A DNA stretch of 16,866 nucleotides from a bacterium ADurb.Bin374 (GCA_002068715.1 MWAR01000087.1:1-16866); one strand, 5' to 3'. Shown: positions 1-7,541, counted from the stretch's first letter. A program made the numbers and translations. The notes: a model not told the origin generated them from the sequence alone.

Positions 1-2022
1 ATCCGAAACTGTTTTTCCCTTTCCAGCACCCCGTTCTTCCGGAACAGGAAAGAAAACGGTCAGTCGGTCATCGAATCCGCCCCGCTTCTCGACACGCTGC
101 CGGAAACCCCAGACGGCCTGGCGCAACTTAGGCAGGATGCCCTCGGCAACCGGCTCTTCGTCAACAACATCATCTCCCCCGACGGCTGCACGGCGGCATT
201 CAACATCATCTTCGAACCCGATGTGGAACCGCTCCGGAAGGAAGCGATCATCCGCGAGATCCGCGGCCTCATGCGCGAACGTCAGGCCTCCTGCCCGAAA
301 GGCGGCATCTTCCATCTCACCGGCATGCATTCCTTCATGGAAATCACCGGTCGCACGATGCAGATCGACGTCGAGGTGTTTTCCATCCTCTCTTTGCTGT
401 TGCTGTTCTTCGCGCTGCTCGCGATTTTTCGCAATGTCCGGATGGCGGTCGTGGGCCTTGCATCGGCGCTCGTCTCGAACGGCCTGCTCTTCGTCACCCT
501 CCATCTGCTCGGTCGCAACCTGTCGATCTCGACGACTCCCGTTCCAGCGATCACGATGGGGCTGGCGCTCGCCTACTCCCTGCATTTTCTCGTGGCGAAG
601 CACGAGGGAAAAATCCAGGTCCCGGAAGAGGCGCAGGAGATGTTCGTCGGGGCGTTCTTCTCGGCACTGACCTCGATAATCGGCTTCCTCTCGCTCTGCC
701 TGAATTCTATTCCGACGCTCCAGGATTTCGGCCTCTACGCGGCTCTCGGCACCTTCTTCGCCGGCTGGACCGCCCTCTTCGTGACGTATCCGCTTCTCAA
801 ACTGATCAGGCACCGCCCACATCCCCGCTTCGCCCGCCGGTTCAAATTCCTGTTGAGATTCGCGACGGCACGCTTCCGACCGCTCATTCTGGCCGTCGGC
901 GTCGTGTTCCTGTTTTCGGGGTTGCTGATCGCTTGGATGGAAGTCCAGACAGACTATTATCAGTACTATATGAAATCATCGCCCATGACCCGGGCCGTCG
1001 ATTTCGTGAACCGGACCGTCGGCGGGCAATACCCGATCGTCGTCGAGCTCTCGGTGCCCGAGACCGACGGCGCGGGCTCCGCCCGGATTCTCGGCTTTCT
1101 CGAGACGTTCAAGGCATCGGTCGAGAAAATGAAGGGCGTAGACAAGGTGATCACCTGGCTCGATCTGCTGAACGAAGGGTATGGGGCGTTTGCCGACAAG
1201 CCTGAGCCCCGCTGGTATGAAGACCGGAAGACGGTCGCCCAGATCGGCATGGTCGTCCACGATGCGAATCCCGCCCTGAACGGCTATTACGTCAATGATG
1301 CCGTGAACAAGACGCTGGTCTTCGTCCGGACGAGCCACATCAACTCCGCCAGCTTCGTCGCGATTCACAAGGGAATTCTCGAGTTTCTCGAGCGTGAATG
1401 CCCATCCGAAGCGACATACAAGGTCGGAGGAACGTATCTCCGCTGCGTGAATTCCGCAGACGATATGGCCGTTTCCCAGTTCGAGGGGACGTTCTGGGAA
1501 ATCATCGTCCTGTTTTCCTCCGCGTTCTTCATCATTCGCTCCATCAGGCTCACGATCATCGCATTTCTGGCCAACCTGTTGCCCATCTTTGGCGTATATG
1601 GCCTCATGAGCTTGCTGGGCGAGTCGCTGAACATGGGAACCACGATGGTCGCCGCCGTGGCGCTGGGCATCGGAATCGATGACACCATTCATTTCGTCGT
1701 GAGATATATCAATGCATATCATAAAATTCGTCATGTGGTGAAAAGCACCAGGACGGTCATCTATTCGGCGGGCGTTTCGATGTTCCTGGCCGCGTCGATG
1801 ATCGCGCTCTCCTTCCTGACGCTGTCCTTCAGCACCATCAAGCCAATCTACCAGCTCGGCGTCTACACGGTCGTGACGATGGCCCTCTGCTTCGCCGCCA
1901 ACATGCTTCTCGTGCCGGTGCTGATCACCATCCGCCTGCCGTGGAATCAAAAGCGTCACGGCAGGAAAGTGCATGCGCATCACGAGGAGTTGGCGGCTGT
2001 CGAAGAGGAGAATAGGCAATGA
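1..2022 (+). CDS. RND/MMPL-superfamily exporter, 5'-truncated by window edge
   Basis: The reading frame is open from base 1 and ends at TGA 2020-2022, so the start lies upstream; 673 residues are visible. The protein is a polytopic inner-membrane transporter of the RND superfamily (COG1033/HAE3 or MMPL type), proton-driven and usually exporting lipids or hydrophobic molecules. The visible part begins in the first periplasmic loop. It then shows about five TM segments (bases 370-840), a linker, another TM (885-945), a large periplasmic domain (950-1490), and five more TMs (1495-1950). The conserved TM stretch GIGIDDTIHF (about 1669-1698) carries the acidic pair expected for proton relay. An in-frame ATG at 223 exists, but coherent family-like sequence precedes it, so it is not the start. 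The stop overlaps the next ATG (ATGA), implying coupling to the SDR and lipid-type genes downstream. Substrate unknown; a lipid is inferred from the neighbours. Confidence 0.9.
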   Translation: MRNCFSLSSTPFFRNRKENGQSVIESAPLLDTLPETPDGLAQLRQDALGNRLFVNNIISPDGCTAAFNIIFEPDVEPLRKEAIIREIRGLMRERQASCPKGGIFHLTGMHSFMEITGRTMQIDVEVFSILSLLLLFFALLAIFRNVRMAVVGLASALVSNGLLFVTLHLLGRNLSISTTPVPAITMGLALAYSLHFLVAKHEGKIQVPEEAQEMFVGAFFSALTSIIGFLSLCLNSIPTLQDFGLYAALGTFFAGWTALFVTYPLLKLIRHRPHPRFARRFKFLLRFATARFRPLILAVGVVFLFSGLLIAWMEVQTDYYQYYMKSSPMTRAVDFVNRTVGGQYPIVVELSVPETDGAGSARILGFLETFKASVEKMKGVDKVITWLDLLNEGYGAFADKPEPRWYEDRKTVAQIGMVVHDANPALNGYYVNDAVNKTLVFVRTSHINSASFVAIHKGILEFLERECPSEATYKVGGTYLRCVNSADDMAVSQFEGTFWEIIVLFSSAFFIIRSIRLTIIAFLANLLPIFGVYGLMSLLGESLNMGTTMVAAVALGIGIDDTIHFVVRYINAYHKIRHVVKSTRTVIYSAGVSMFLAASMIALSFLTLSFSTIKPIYQLGVYTVVTMALCFAANMLLVPVLITIRLPWNQKRHGRKVHAHHEELAAVEEENRQ

Positions 2023-3044
2023 ATGTGCTCATCACCGGCGCCGCCGGTTTCATCGGAAGTCACCTCGTCAGGGCGTTCTGCCGGGCCGGCCATCGCGTTT
2101 TCGCCATCGTGCGGGCGTCGTCGTCGAGAAAGTACCTCGACCGGTATGACGTGAAGATCATCGAAGGGGATCTGCGGGACCGGGCGTTCACGGCGTCGGC
2201 AGTCAACGGTTTCGATCTGATAGTGCATGCTGCCGCGAAGGCGACGGACTGGGGCGGGTATTCCACGTTTTTCGAAGCGAATGTCGAAGCGGCCATGAAC
2301 CTGATCGAATCGATCGATGCCGAAACCCGCATGATCTTTCTCAGCAGCATCGCCGTCATGGGCGAGGAAAATTGCCCCAGGGCCAAGGATGAAAACGAGC
2401 CGTACAACCCGATCTGTCCTTACCCGTTCGAATCGCTCCTTCCATCGGGGATGAACCATTACCGACTCACCAAGACCATCGCCGAGCAGATGCTGCGTCA
2501 GAAGGCGGCCCTTCGCGGCATCGATCTCACGGTTCTGCGGCCGGTCTGGGTGTTCGGTCCGCGCGAGTTCCATGCCGGGCCGTATGAATACTGCCGTTCA
2601 GTACAGGACGGCCTGCCGGCCCTTCCCGGCTCGAAGACGAACCGGTTCCACGTTGTCTATGTAGAAGACCTGGCCCGAATGGTTCTATCCGTGGCCGACC
2701 GGCAACGGAAAGGCGTTCACGTCTACAACGCCGGGCCCCCAGACGCCCCGATGATGGATGAATATTGGGGTCTCTTCTGTCGTGCGATGGGCCGTCGCAA
2801 ACCGCTGACGTTCCCGCCGGCATTGCTGTATCCTCTGGCCATGCTGCTTGAAATTCTCTGGACGTGTTTCGGAGCCGTCTCTCCACCGCTGCTCACCCGT
2901 GCGAGACTGTATATGTTCGGAGCGAGCAACGTGACGGCGACGCAACGCATCCGTGAGACGTTCGGTTTCGACGGTTTCACTCCCCTGCCGCGGGCGATCC
3001 GCAAAACGGTTCGCTGGTGGCGCATGAACGGGTATCTTTCGTGA
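2019..3044 (+). CDS. NAD(P)-dependent epimerase/dehydratase (3-beta-HSD-like extended SDR)
   Basis: 341-residue extended short-chain dehydrogenase. The N-terminal Rossmann motif is GAAGFIG (residues 7-13), followed by an acidic DLRD turn (51-54), an active-site Ser region LSS (108-110), and the catalytic YRLTK (Tyr148, Lys152). The C-terminal part is hydrophobic (about 265-285) and ends in a region resembling 3-beta-hydroxysteroid dehydrogenase, HpnA and OleD-type proteins rather than classic sugar epimerases. That resemblance is by eye and the substrate is not determined. The start is supported by GAGGAG eight bases upstream and by the ATGA overlap with the transporter gene. The stop sits next to a strong GGAGG for the following radical SAM gene, so translation is probably coupled. 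Likely role: oxidation or reduction of a hydroxyl/keto group on a lipid-like or sugar substrate in the operon's pathway. Confidence 0.9.
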   Translation: MNVLITGAAGFIGSHLVRAFCRAGHRVFAIVRASSSRKYLDRYDVKIIEGDLRDRAFTASAVNGFDLIVHAAAKATDWGGYSTFFEANVEAAMNLIESIDAETRMIFLSSIAVMGEENCPRAKDENEPYNPICPYPFESLLPSGMNHYRLTKTIAEQMLRQKAALRGIDLTVLRPVWVFGPREFHAGPYEYCRSVQDGLPALPGSKTNRFHVVYVEDLARMVLSVADRQRKGVHVYNAGPPDAPMMDEYWGLFCRAMGRRKPLTFPPALLYPLAMLLEILWTCFGAVSPPLLTRARLYMFGASNVTATQRIRETFGFDGFTPLPRAIRKTVRWWRMNGYLS

Positions 3045-3054
3045 GGAGGTCGTC

Positions 3055-4344
3055 ATGTCACAGCCCCGGTTCCTGACCGGATTCCCGAAAGGGATGTTCT
3101 ATATCCGCCTGATGATCCACGTCTTCTGCCGGTATGCCCTCGAGGTGCTGAAGGGAAAACTCGCCGCAGGTGATTTCGTACGTCTTATGTATCGTCTGAT
3201 ATTGTTGTTGAAGGTCGTCGTTTCGAACAAGGTCGTGCGTATCGGCGACACATACAAGCTCGAACTCTATATTCCTGCATATCCAACGACCGGATTCTGG
3301 GAGACGATCGGAAAGTTCATTCGCTCCGATCCGGGGCCCGCAACCGTCGTCTTTTCGATGACGAAGGTGTGCGGCTACAAGTGTCCTCACTGCTACCAAC
3401 GGAACGATACGGGTGCGGACCTCGACATGGACCTCATGAAAAAGGCCGTGAGGGGCATGGAGGAGATCGGCGTGACGATGTTCGACATCGAGGGCGGTGA
3501 ACCCCTTCTTCAGTTCGACCGGCTTCTCGACCTGCTGTCGGCGTTCGACGGGAAACGGGAGATCTGGGTCAATACGACCGGCCATCTCCTCACCCCCGAA
3601 AATGCCCGCCGGCTGAAGGAAGCGGGGGTTTACGGCGTGATGATATCTCTCCATACCCCCGACCCGGCCGAGTGCGACCGGTTCACGGGCATTCCCGGCT
3701 CGTTCGACAACGCCCGCGAGGCGGTGCGCATGTTCAACGAGGCCGGCATCACGGTCGCGCTCAACAGCTGCCCCACCGCGGAACTCGTCGAGAATGGCGG
3801 CCTCGACCGCATCATGCGGATCGCCCGGGAATGGCGCTGTTCGTTCGTCCAGGTCATTCACGGAAAATCCGCCGGAGCATGGCTTGGAAAGCAGGACGAG
3901 ATGATCAAGGCACGCGAGGCGATCCGGCGGCTGCGGAAGTTCCACCTGCTTCACAACGCGCCGAACGAGTTCGCCGATGCGACGTCGGCGTCGGTGCAGG
4001 TTTACGAGGAGTCGCCGAACCATTTCGGCTGCACCGCAGGCGGTATCGACCGGTTCTACCTGAACGCCAACGGCGAAGTCCAGCCGTGCGAGTTCCTGAA
4101 CGTCTCGTTCGGCAACGTTCAGCAAGAGGATTTCAAGACGATCTTCGCCCGTATGCGGAGCTTTTTCCGCCAGCCCGGAACCGCATGGCTCTGCGCCACC
4201 GAGGCCGGTTCGATCCATCGGACGCTTCTGGAAAACGGCTTGAAGACGACTCCCCTGCCCCGCCACCTGACCGAGAAACTCGTTCCGACCTGGAACAAGG
4301 GCAAGCCCACCCGCTTGTATGAGCGAATGGGCCTGTATCGCTAG
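3055..4344 (+). CDS. Radical SAM protein with SPASM-like C-terminal domain
   Basis: 429 residues. The core 4Fe-4S motif is CGYKCPHC (Cys106, Cys110, Cys113), and the SAM-binding IEGGEP motif (145-150) sits after the next strand. A C-terminal segment has Cys326, then NANGEVQPC (Cys345), then FGN, and later Cys380. This resembles a reduced SPASM/auxiliary-cluster domain. About 95 residues precede the core. They are basic and hydrophobic (14-33 and 41-58), which suggests membrane or lipid association. Radical SAM enzymes of this layout perform difficult C-H or C-C chemistry; the substrate cannot be read from sequence. The start has an excellent GAGGAGG five bases upstream. It lies directly downstream of the SDR gene (10 bp gap) and 16 bp ahead of the lipid kinase's preferred start. 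HpnH is a functional analogy only; the N-terminal extension and C-terminal Cys pattern differ from it. Confidence 0.92.
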   Translation: MSQPRFLTGFPKGMFYIRLMIHVFCRYALEVLKGKLAAGDFVRLMYRLILLLKVVVSNKVVRIGDTYKLELYIPAYPTTGFWETIGKFIRSDPGPATVVFSMTKVCGYKCPHCYQRNDTGADLDMDLMKKAVRGMEEIGVTMFDIEGGEPLLQFDRLLDLLSAFDGKREIWVNTTGHLLTPENARRLKEAGVYGVMISLHTPDPAECDRFTGIPGSFDNAREAVRMFNEAGITVALNSCPTAELVENGGLDRIMRIAREWRCSFVQVIHGKSAGAWLGKQDEMIKAREAIRRLRKFHLLHNAPNEFADATSASVQVYEESPNHFGCTAGGIDRFYLNANGEVQPCEFLNVSFGNVQQEDFKTIFARMRSFFRQPGTAWLCATEAGSIHRTLLENGLKTTPLPRHLTEKLVPTWNKGKPTRLYERMGLYR

Positions 4345-4360
4345 AAAACGGCATTTGATC

Positions 4361-5302
4361 ATGCGATCGAATGGAACCTCACGGATCTTTCTCGTGATGA
4401 ATCCGTCGTCGCGTTCGTTCCGGTCACGATATATATGGCCCGCCATATTCGACGGTCTGAAACGTCGTGGGGTCGATTTTGACTTCGCTTTGACCGAAAG
4501 GAACGGCGACACATCAGACCTTGCCCGTCGTGCTGTCGCGAGAGGGTTCGGAACGATCGTCGCCGTCGGTGGGGACGGAACCATCAACGACGTCCTCAAC
4601 GGCCTGTTCGAACCGGGATCTGAAAATGCCGGCGCTTCGTTCGGTGTGCTGTACACCGGCACGAGTCCGGATTTCTGTCAAAACCACGGCATTCCCCTCG
4701 ATCTCGAGGCGGCCATGGACCTGCTCGTTTCGGGCAGGCCTCGCATGATCGACGTCTGCCGGATCTCCCATTCCCTCGAACAGGGCGGGCCGGCGCATCT
4801 CCGCCTGTTTTCCTGCTGTGCGAACTTCGGTCTGGGCGCCGCCGTCGCGCGCGGTGCGAACACAGGTTTTCGAAAGCGCTTCGGCGATCTCGGCGGGACG
4901 CTGATCTCGCTCATCACATCGATCGCCCGGTTCCGTCCGCCGGCCATGCGCGTCCGTCTGGACGGCGTCGAATATATATATTCGAACATGTATAATCTCT
5001 TCGTCGGCAAGGGTCGCCTCGTCGCATCCGGCATCAAACTAGATCTGCCGATAGAACCCGACGACGGCCTCATATACGTGGTCCCGCTGGCGGGAATTTC
5101 CAAGTTCAGGATGTGCTCGCTGGTCCCGAGAGCCTATTTCGGCACCCTGCCCCGGCTGTTCAAGCCGATGTTCGCACGCCGGGTCGAAATCCTCGAATGG
5201 GGCGATGCCGGCGAAATCGAGTATGACGGTGATCCGCGGGGATTCCTTCCCGCGACTATACGGGTGCTTCAGAAAAGCCTGCCGCTGATCGCGCCGGCAT
5301 GA
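4361..5302 (+). CDS. Diacylglycerol kinase/sphingosine kinase-family lipid kinase
   Basis: 313 residues from the chosen ATG. Visible family features: an early beta strand with a NPSS motif (residues 14-17, the NPxSG position), the nucleotide-binding VGGDGTIND (69-77), a substrate-loop GTSPDF (100-105) in place of the usual GTGNDF, and a C-terminal EYDGDP...PATI region typical of the DAGK accessory domain. The family phosphorylates diacylglycerol, sphingoid bases or other lipid alcohols with ATP at the membrane. The frame is also open from an ATG at 4319, but that start overlaps the radical SAM gene by 26 nt, lacks a ribosome site and adds 14 unlikely residues. Starting at 4361 matches the family N-terminus, though its Shine-Dalgarno is weak. 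The stop overlaps the next gene by 4 nt (ATGA). The altered substrate loop may reflect a non-standard lipid substrate (inference). Confidence 0.87.
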   Translation: MRSNGTSRIFLVMNPSSRSFRSRYIWPAIFDGLKRRGVDFDFALTERNGDTSDLARRAVARGFGTIVAVGGDGTINDVLNGLFEPGSENAGASFGVLYTGTSPDFCQNHGIPLDLEAAMDLLVSGRPRMIDVCRISHSLEQGGPAHLRLFSCCANFGLGAAVARGANTGFRKRFGDLGGTLISLITSIARFRPPAMRVRLDGVEYIYSNMYNLFVGKGRLVASGIKLDLPIEPDDGLIYVVPLAGISKFRMCSLVPRAYFGTLPRLFKPMFARRVEILEWGDAGEIEYDGDPRGFLPATIRVLQKSLPLIAPA

Positions 5303-6243
5303 ACGAAAGAAAGGCTTATATGGACGAATTCGAGAGAATCAAAAGCCTGGCAAAGGTATTCCCACGGCACAGGGACCAACTCAACAGCCTGTTCGAAAGC
5401 GATGCCGAGATCGTCACGATGGGCGACCGCAAGCTGGCGATCACCATCGACGAGTTCAGCGCCGAGGAAGACGGTTTCCCCTCAGACGATCCCGAGACGC
5501 TCGGCTGGAACCTCGTCATCGCGACCATCAGCGACCTTCTTGCCGTCGGAGCCGATCCGAAATGGCTCCTCCACGTCGTGTCGGTTCCCGACAACCGTTC
5601 AGACGATTTCTGCGACCGCCTCATGAAGGGCGTCGGTGGTGCGCTTGCAATGTGCGGCCCCCGGCCGATCCTCCGCAAGACGGACGTCCGCCATCTGCAG
5701 CTCTACGCGACAGGTCCCTTCGGCTCGGGCAACCTCGTTTTTCTCTCGGCCGGCTCACGATTCAAACTCGCGACACGACGCCAACTAGTTACAGAAACCC
5801 GAGATAATATTGCTCTTGCAATGGATACCAGTGACGGGTACAGAAACACCCTGCTGACACTTCTGAAGGTGAATCCCGGCCATTCCATCATTGCACGCGC
5901 AGATCCCGGGATAGTTCATCCGGATGTTCAGGAATTCTGCGATCGAAACAGACTGCCTCCCGAAGGCTTTCTCTTCGGCTCAGCCGGCGAATACGAACTG
6001 ATTCTCGGTGTTGAACCCGCCCGCCTGGAGGCATTCGAAAAAGCCGCCGGCAGCCGAGTGTTCCCGATAGGAACGATGACATCGGACGAAGAAATCAACG
6101 CCGGGACGCTGTTCTGGCAGCACCCCACTCGTTCAGCACCCATTCCTGACCTTCCCGTTTCCATCGACCCGCGCGAAACGCCCGATAGATCGGCTTACAT
6201 TCAGGAACTTCTGCACGTCATAGGGCGACTCTTCCATCGATGA
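5299..6243 (+). CDS. ThiL/PurM-like (AIR synthase-related) protein, divergent
   Basis: 314 residues, about the length of thiamine-monophosphate kinase. Retained family features: SDA near residue 34 (for DDA), TIDEF (49-53, for TTD), ISDLLAVGADP (77-87, for LSDLAAMGA.P), MDTSDGY (175-181, for IDISDGL) and GEYEL (230-234, for GEDYEL). The glycine-rich GGDT motif of ThiL is replaced by RKTD (126-129). Known family members bind ATP with Mg and phosphorylate or cyclise small molecules (ThiL, PurM, SelD, HypE). The altered motif and the operon context (lipid kinase, radical SAM, SDR, exporter) argue against a plain thiamine role. No other thiamine gene is near. The first ATG overlaps the kinase stop (ATGA); a second ATG at 5320 has an AAAGG-like site upstream and would give 307 residues. 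It ends 22 bp from the convergent secreted-protein gene. Confidence 0.85.
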   Translation: MNERKAYMDEFERIKSLAKVFPRHRDQLNSLFESDAEIVTMGDRKLAITIDEFSAEEDGFPSDDPETLGWNLVIATISDLLAVGADPKWLLHVVSVPDNRSDDFCDRLMKGVGGALAMCGPRPILRKTDVRHLQLYATGPFGSGNLVFLSAGSRFKLATRRQLVTETRDNIALAMDTSDGYRNTLLTLLKVNPGHSIIARADPGIVHPDVQEFCDRNRLPPEGFLFGSAGEYELILGVEPARLEAFEKAAGSRVFPIGTMTSDEEINAGTLFWQHPTRSAPIPDLPVSIDPRETPDRSAYIQELLHVIGRLFHR

Positions 6244-6264
6244 ATCGATAACGCCTTCAGGGCT

Positions 6265-6855
6265 TCAGAAGTGGTCTTCGGCCTGAACCTTGATCGGGCA
6301 GGGAAAACTGATTTTGTAGTTTTCGTTATTGTTGTTTTCATCGCCATCCCAGCGGCCGTGGGAGAAAAACTTCATCTCGATATTCACGGTGCCGAACTGG
6401 GGATAATACGGGGCGTTCGTGAAGAGCAGGTAGTCGACGAGTTCGTCGGAGGTCAGCTTCTTCAGGCCACGCGAGCTTCCGCGGCTGACCGTCGGGTGGA
6501 AGGAGAGGATTCTGATGCGCTGGTGCCTGTCGGAAATGTTTTCACGAAGCGTGATGAACTCGCGCCTGGTGCCGTTGAGATCGAGGTAGCAGTTCACGCG
6601 GCCTTCCTGGGTGAGGTAGCCGTAATAATCGATCGTGACGGCAAACTCGCCGGGCCGACGCAGCCATTCGACCGTGAGCTTCACTTCGCCGTCACGGTCG
6701 ACGAAGCTGTGGGTCTGGACGCCGATCGGTTCGAGATCGTCACACGGCATCTCCATATCGGCAATGTCATCGGAAGTTGCGGCGATTCCGCTGGGAATCG
6801 TCACGAGAAGAAGGATGACTGCGATGAACAGTGCAAATTTAAGAATCGATTTCAT
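6265..6855 (-). CDS. Secreted protein of unknown function with signal peptide
   Basis: 196 residues. The N-terminus has a Lys, a hydrophobic core (residues 5-21) and a likely signal peptidase I site near GIAA (23-26), so the protein is probably exported. The mature part is about 170 residues, rich in beta-prone stretches, with Cys at 38, 89 and 186 and an Asn-rich DENNNNEN run (171-178). I recognise no family. A GGGGTG ribosome site lies close to the ATG. A longer opposite-strand frame (6271-7020) exists, but only this strand shows a signal peptide and a ribosome site. It is transcribed toward the convergent ThiL-like gene, with only 21 bp between stops. It is probably a separate transcript from the pilus operon upstream, because 257 bp with a candidate sigma-54 element separate them. 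It could be a pilus-associated or envelope protein (speculative). Confidence 0.8.
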   Translation of the reverse strand: MKSILKFALFIAVILLLVTIPSGIAATSDDIADMEMPCDDLEPIGVQTHSFVDRDGEVKLTVEWLRRPGEFAVTIDYYGYLTQEGRVNCYLDLNGTRREFITLRENISDRHQRIRILSFHPTVSRGSSRGLKKLTSDELVDYLLFTNAPYYPQFGTVNIEMKFFSHGRWDGDENNNNENYKISFPCPIKVQAEDHF

Positions 6856-6931
6856 GTTTCACCCCGGAGCATTCCACGCTCTCTTCGTACTGCGGAATCA
6901 AAAGGTCGTTTGAAATCCACAATTCGCTTTA

Positions 6932-6947
6932 CGCATAAGTCATGCCA
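6932..6947 (-). promoter_or_regulatory. Candidate sigma-54 (-24/-12) promoter
   Basis: Read on the minus strand the site is TGGCATGACTTATGCG, with the diagnostic GG-N10-GC spacing and the TGGCA half intact; the -12 half is ATGC rather than TTGC. It would start transcription about 65 bp before the ATG at 6855. This is a single-site match by eye and may be chance. Confidence 0.35.
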
Positions 6948-6976
6948 ACATTTCCAGGGCACCTCACCGCAGCCTC

Positions 6977-6986
6977 GTGACGTCAC
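6977..6986. promoter_or_regulatory. 10-bp palindrome upstream of candidate sigma-54 promoter
   Basis: GTGACGTCAC is its own reverse complement. It lies 29 bp upstream of the -24 element as read on the minus strand, which is a plausible position for an activator or operator dimer. No factor is assigned. Confidence 0.25.
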
Positions 6987-7112
6987 TGAAACGGCATCAG
7001 ATCTAGACTTTCATCATTGAGGATTTCCGGAAATGGAGCGAGGCGATAATTGAACAGGGGTGACCAATCTTCATACGAAACATGATGAAAAATTGGATAT
7101 CGGGATATTGCC

Positions 7113-7541
7113 TCACCAGGTCGAGTAAGGTGTTCCGTCGAACGCAGTGGCCGTCGCGAGAGAACGCACGTCGAAAATGTTGCGCCCGTCGGTGACAATG
7201 GCATCGGCTTCGTCCGTCGACGATCTCGTTCCCCATTCAGGCCGCCCCAGGAACGGATCAATGGGGATGCGCCTGAGCACCCGCGCCTGCGTGAGATCTT
7301 CGATTTTCACAGGATACAAGGCTGCATCGGATGCTCCGGGATTCCTCCTCCTCATGACCTCGTGATACCGGTCGATCCCTTCCCGAAGCTCTCGAAGCCG
7401 CTCTTTCAGGGCTTCTTCCTTTTTGCCCCGGACGAAATTTCTCGAGAGAGGAAGCGCCGTTCCGGCAAGGATGCCGATGATCACGGTGCAGACCATCAAC
7501 TCGATAAGGGTGAGTCCGCGACGAGGATCAATAATCCGCAT
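7113..7541 (-). CDS. Type IV pilin-like / GspG-like pseudopilin (second)
   Basis: 142 residues from an ATG at 7541, preceded by GAGGAAG at good spacing. The frame extends upstream to 7811, but that part lies over the preceding pilin gene and reads as basic, low-complexity sequence. A class III prepilin signal is clear: leader MRIIDPRRG (1-9), then LTLIELM with Glu at mature position +5 (residue 14), followed by a hydrophobic helix to about residue 30. The C-terminal domain contains IPIDPFLGRPEWG and ends FDGTPYSTW, a common GspG-like ending. The prepilin peptidase (not in this window) would cleave after Gly9, and the PilB/PilC machine would assemble the product. The start lies inside the upstream pilin gene (14-nt overlap), so the two are co-translated. 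Last gene of the pil operon. Confidence 0.9.
   Translation of the reverse strand: MRIIDPRRGLTLIELMVCTVIIGILAGTALPLSRNFVRGKKEEALKERLRELREGIDRYHEVMRRRNPGASDAALYPVKIEDLTQARVLRRIPIDPFLGRPEWGTRSSTDEADAIVTDGRNIFDVRSLATATAFDGTPYSTW

Larger units (their letters stand above)
6856..7112. other. Intergenic region between pilin gene and secreted-protein gene
   Basis: 257 bp with no supported gene. It contains a sigma-54-like element (6932-6947), the 10-bp palindrome GTGACGTCAC (6977-6986) and the 12-bp palindrome ATTTCCGGAAAT (7023-7034). No clear stem plus T-tract terminator for the pilus operon is visible. Short minus-strand frames here (for example 6983-7261) mostly overlap the pilin gene and look like shadows. 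Confidence 0.6.

Noticed and set aside
976..2019. 347-codon minus-strand open frame across the transporter gene
   Set aside because: Low-complexity charged sequence, no ribosome site logic, antisense to a well supported RND transporter.
3058..4662. 534-codon minus-strand open frame across the radical SAM gene
   Set aside because: Composition is Arg/His/Asp/Val-rich with no domain. The opposite strand has a clear radical SAM protein with a strong ribosome site; long antisense frames are expected at this GC and codon bias.
6244..6270. Repeated CTTCAG in the convergent gap as a two-way terminator
   Set aside because: It is a direct repeat with only a 3-bp stem possible and no T-tract; not a credible intrinsic terminator.
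6271..7020. 249-codon plus-strand frame opposite the secreted protein
   Set aside because: Longer than the minus-strand gene but without signal peptide or domain and antisense to a frame with a credible signal peptide and ribosome site.
6983..7261. 92-codon minus-strand frame running past the last pilin
   Set aside because: Considered as a frameshifted pilin tail, but the pilin already ends with the family-typical GTPYSTW, so no frameshift is needed.
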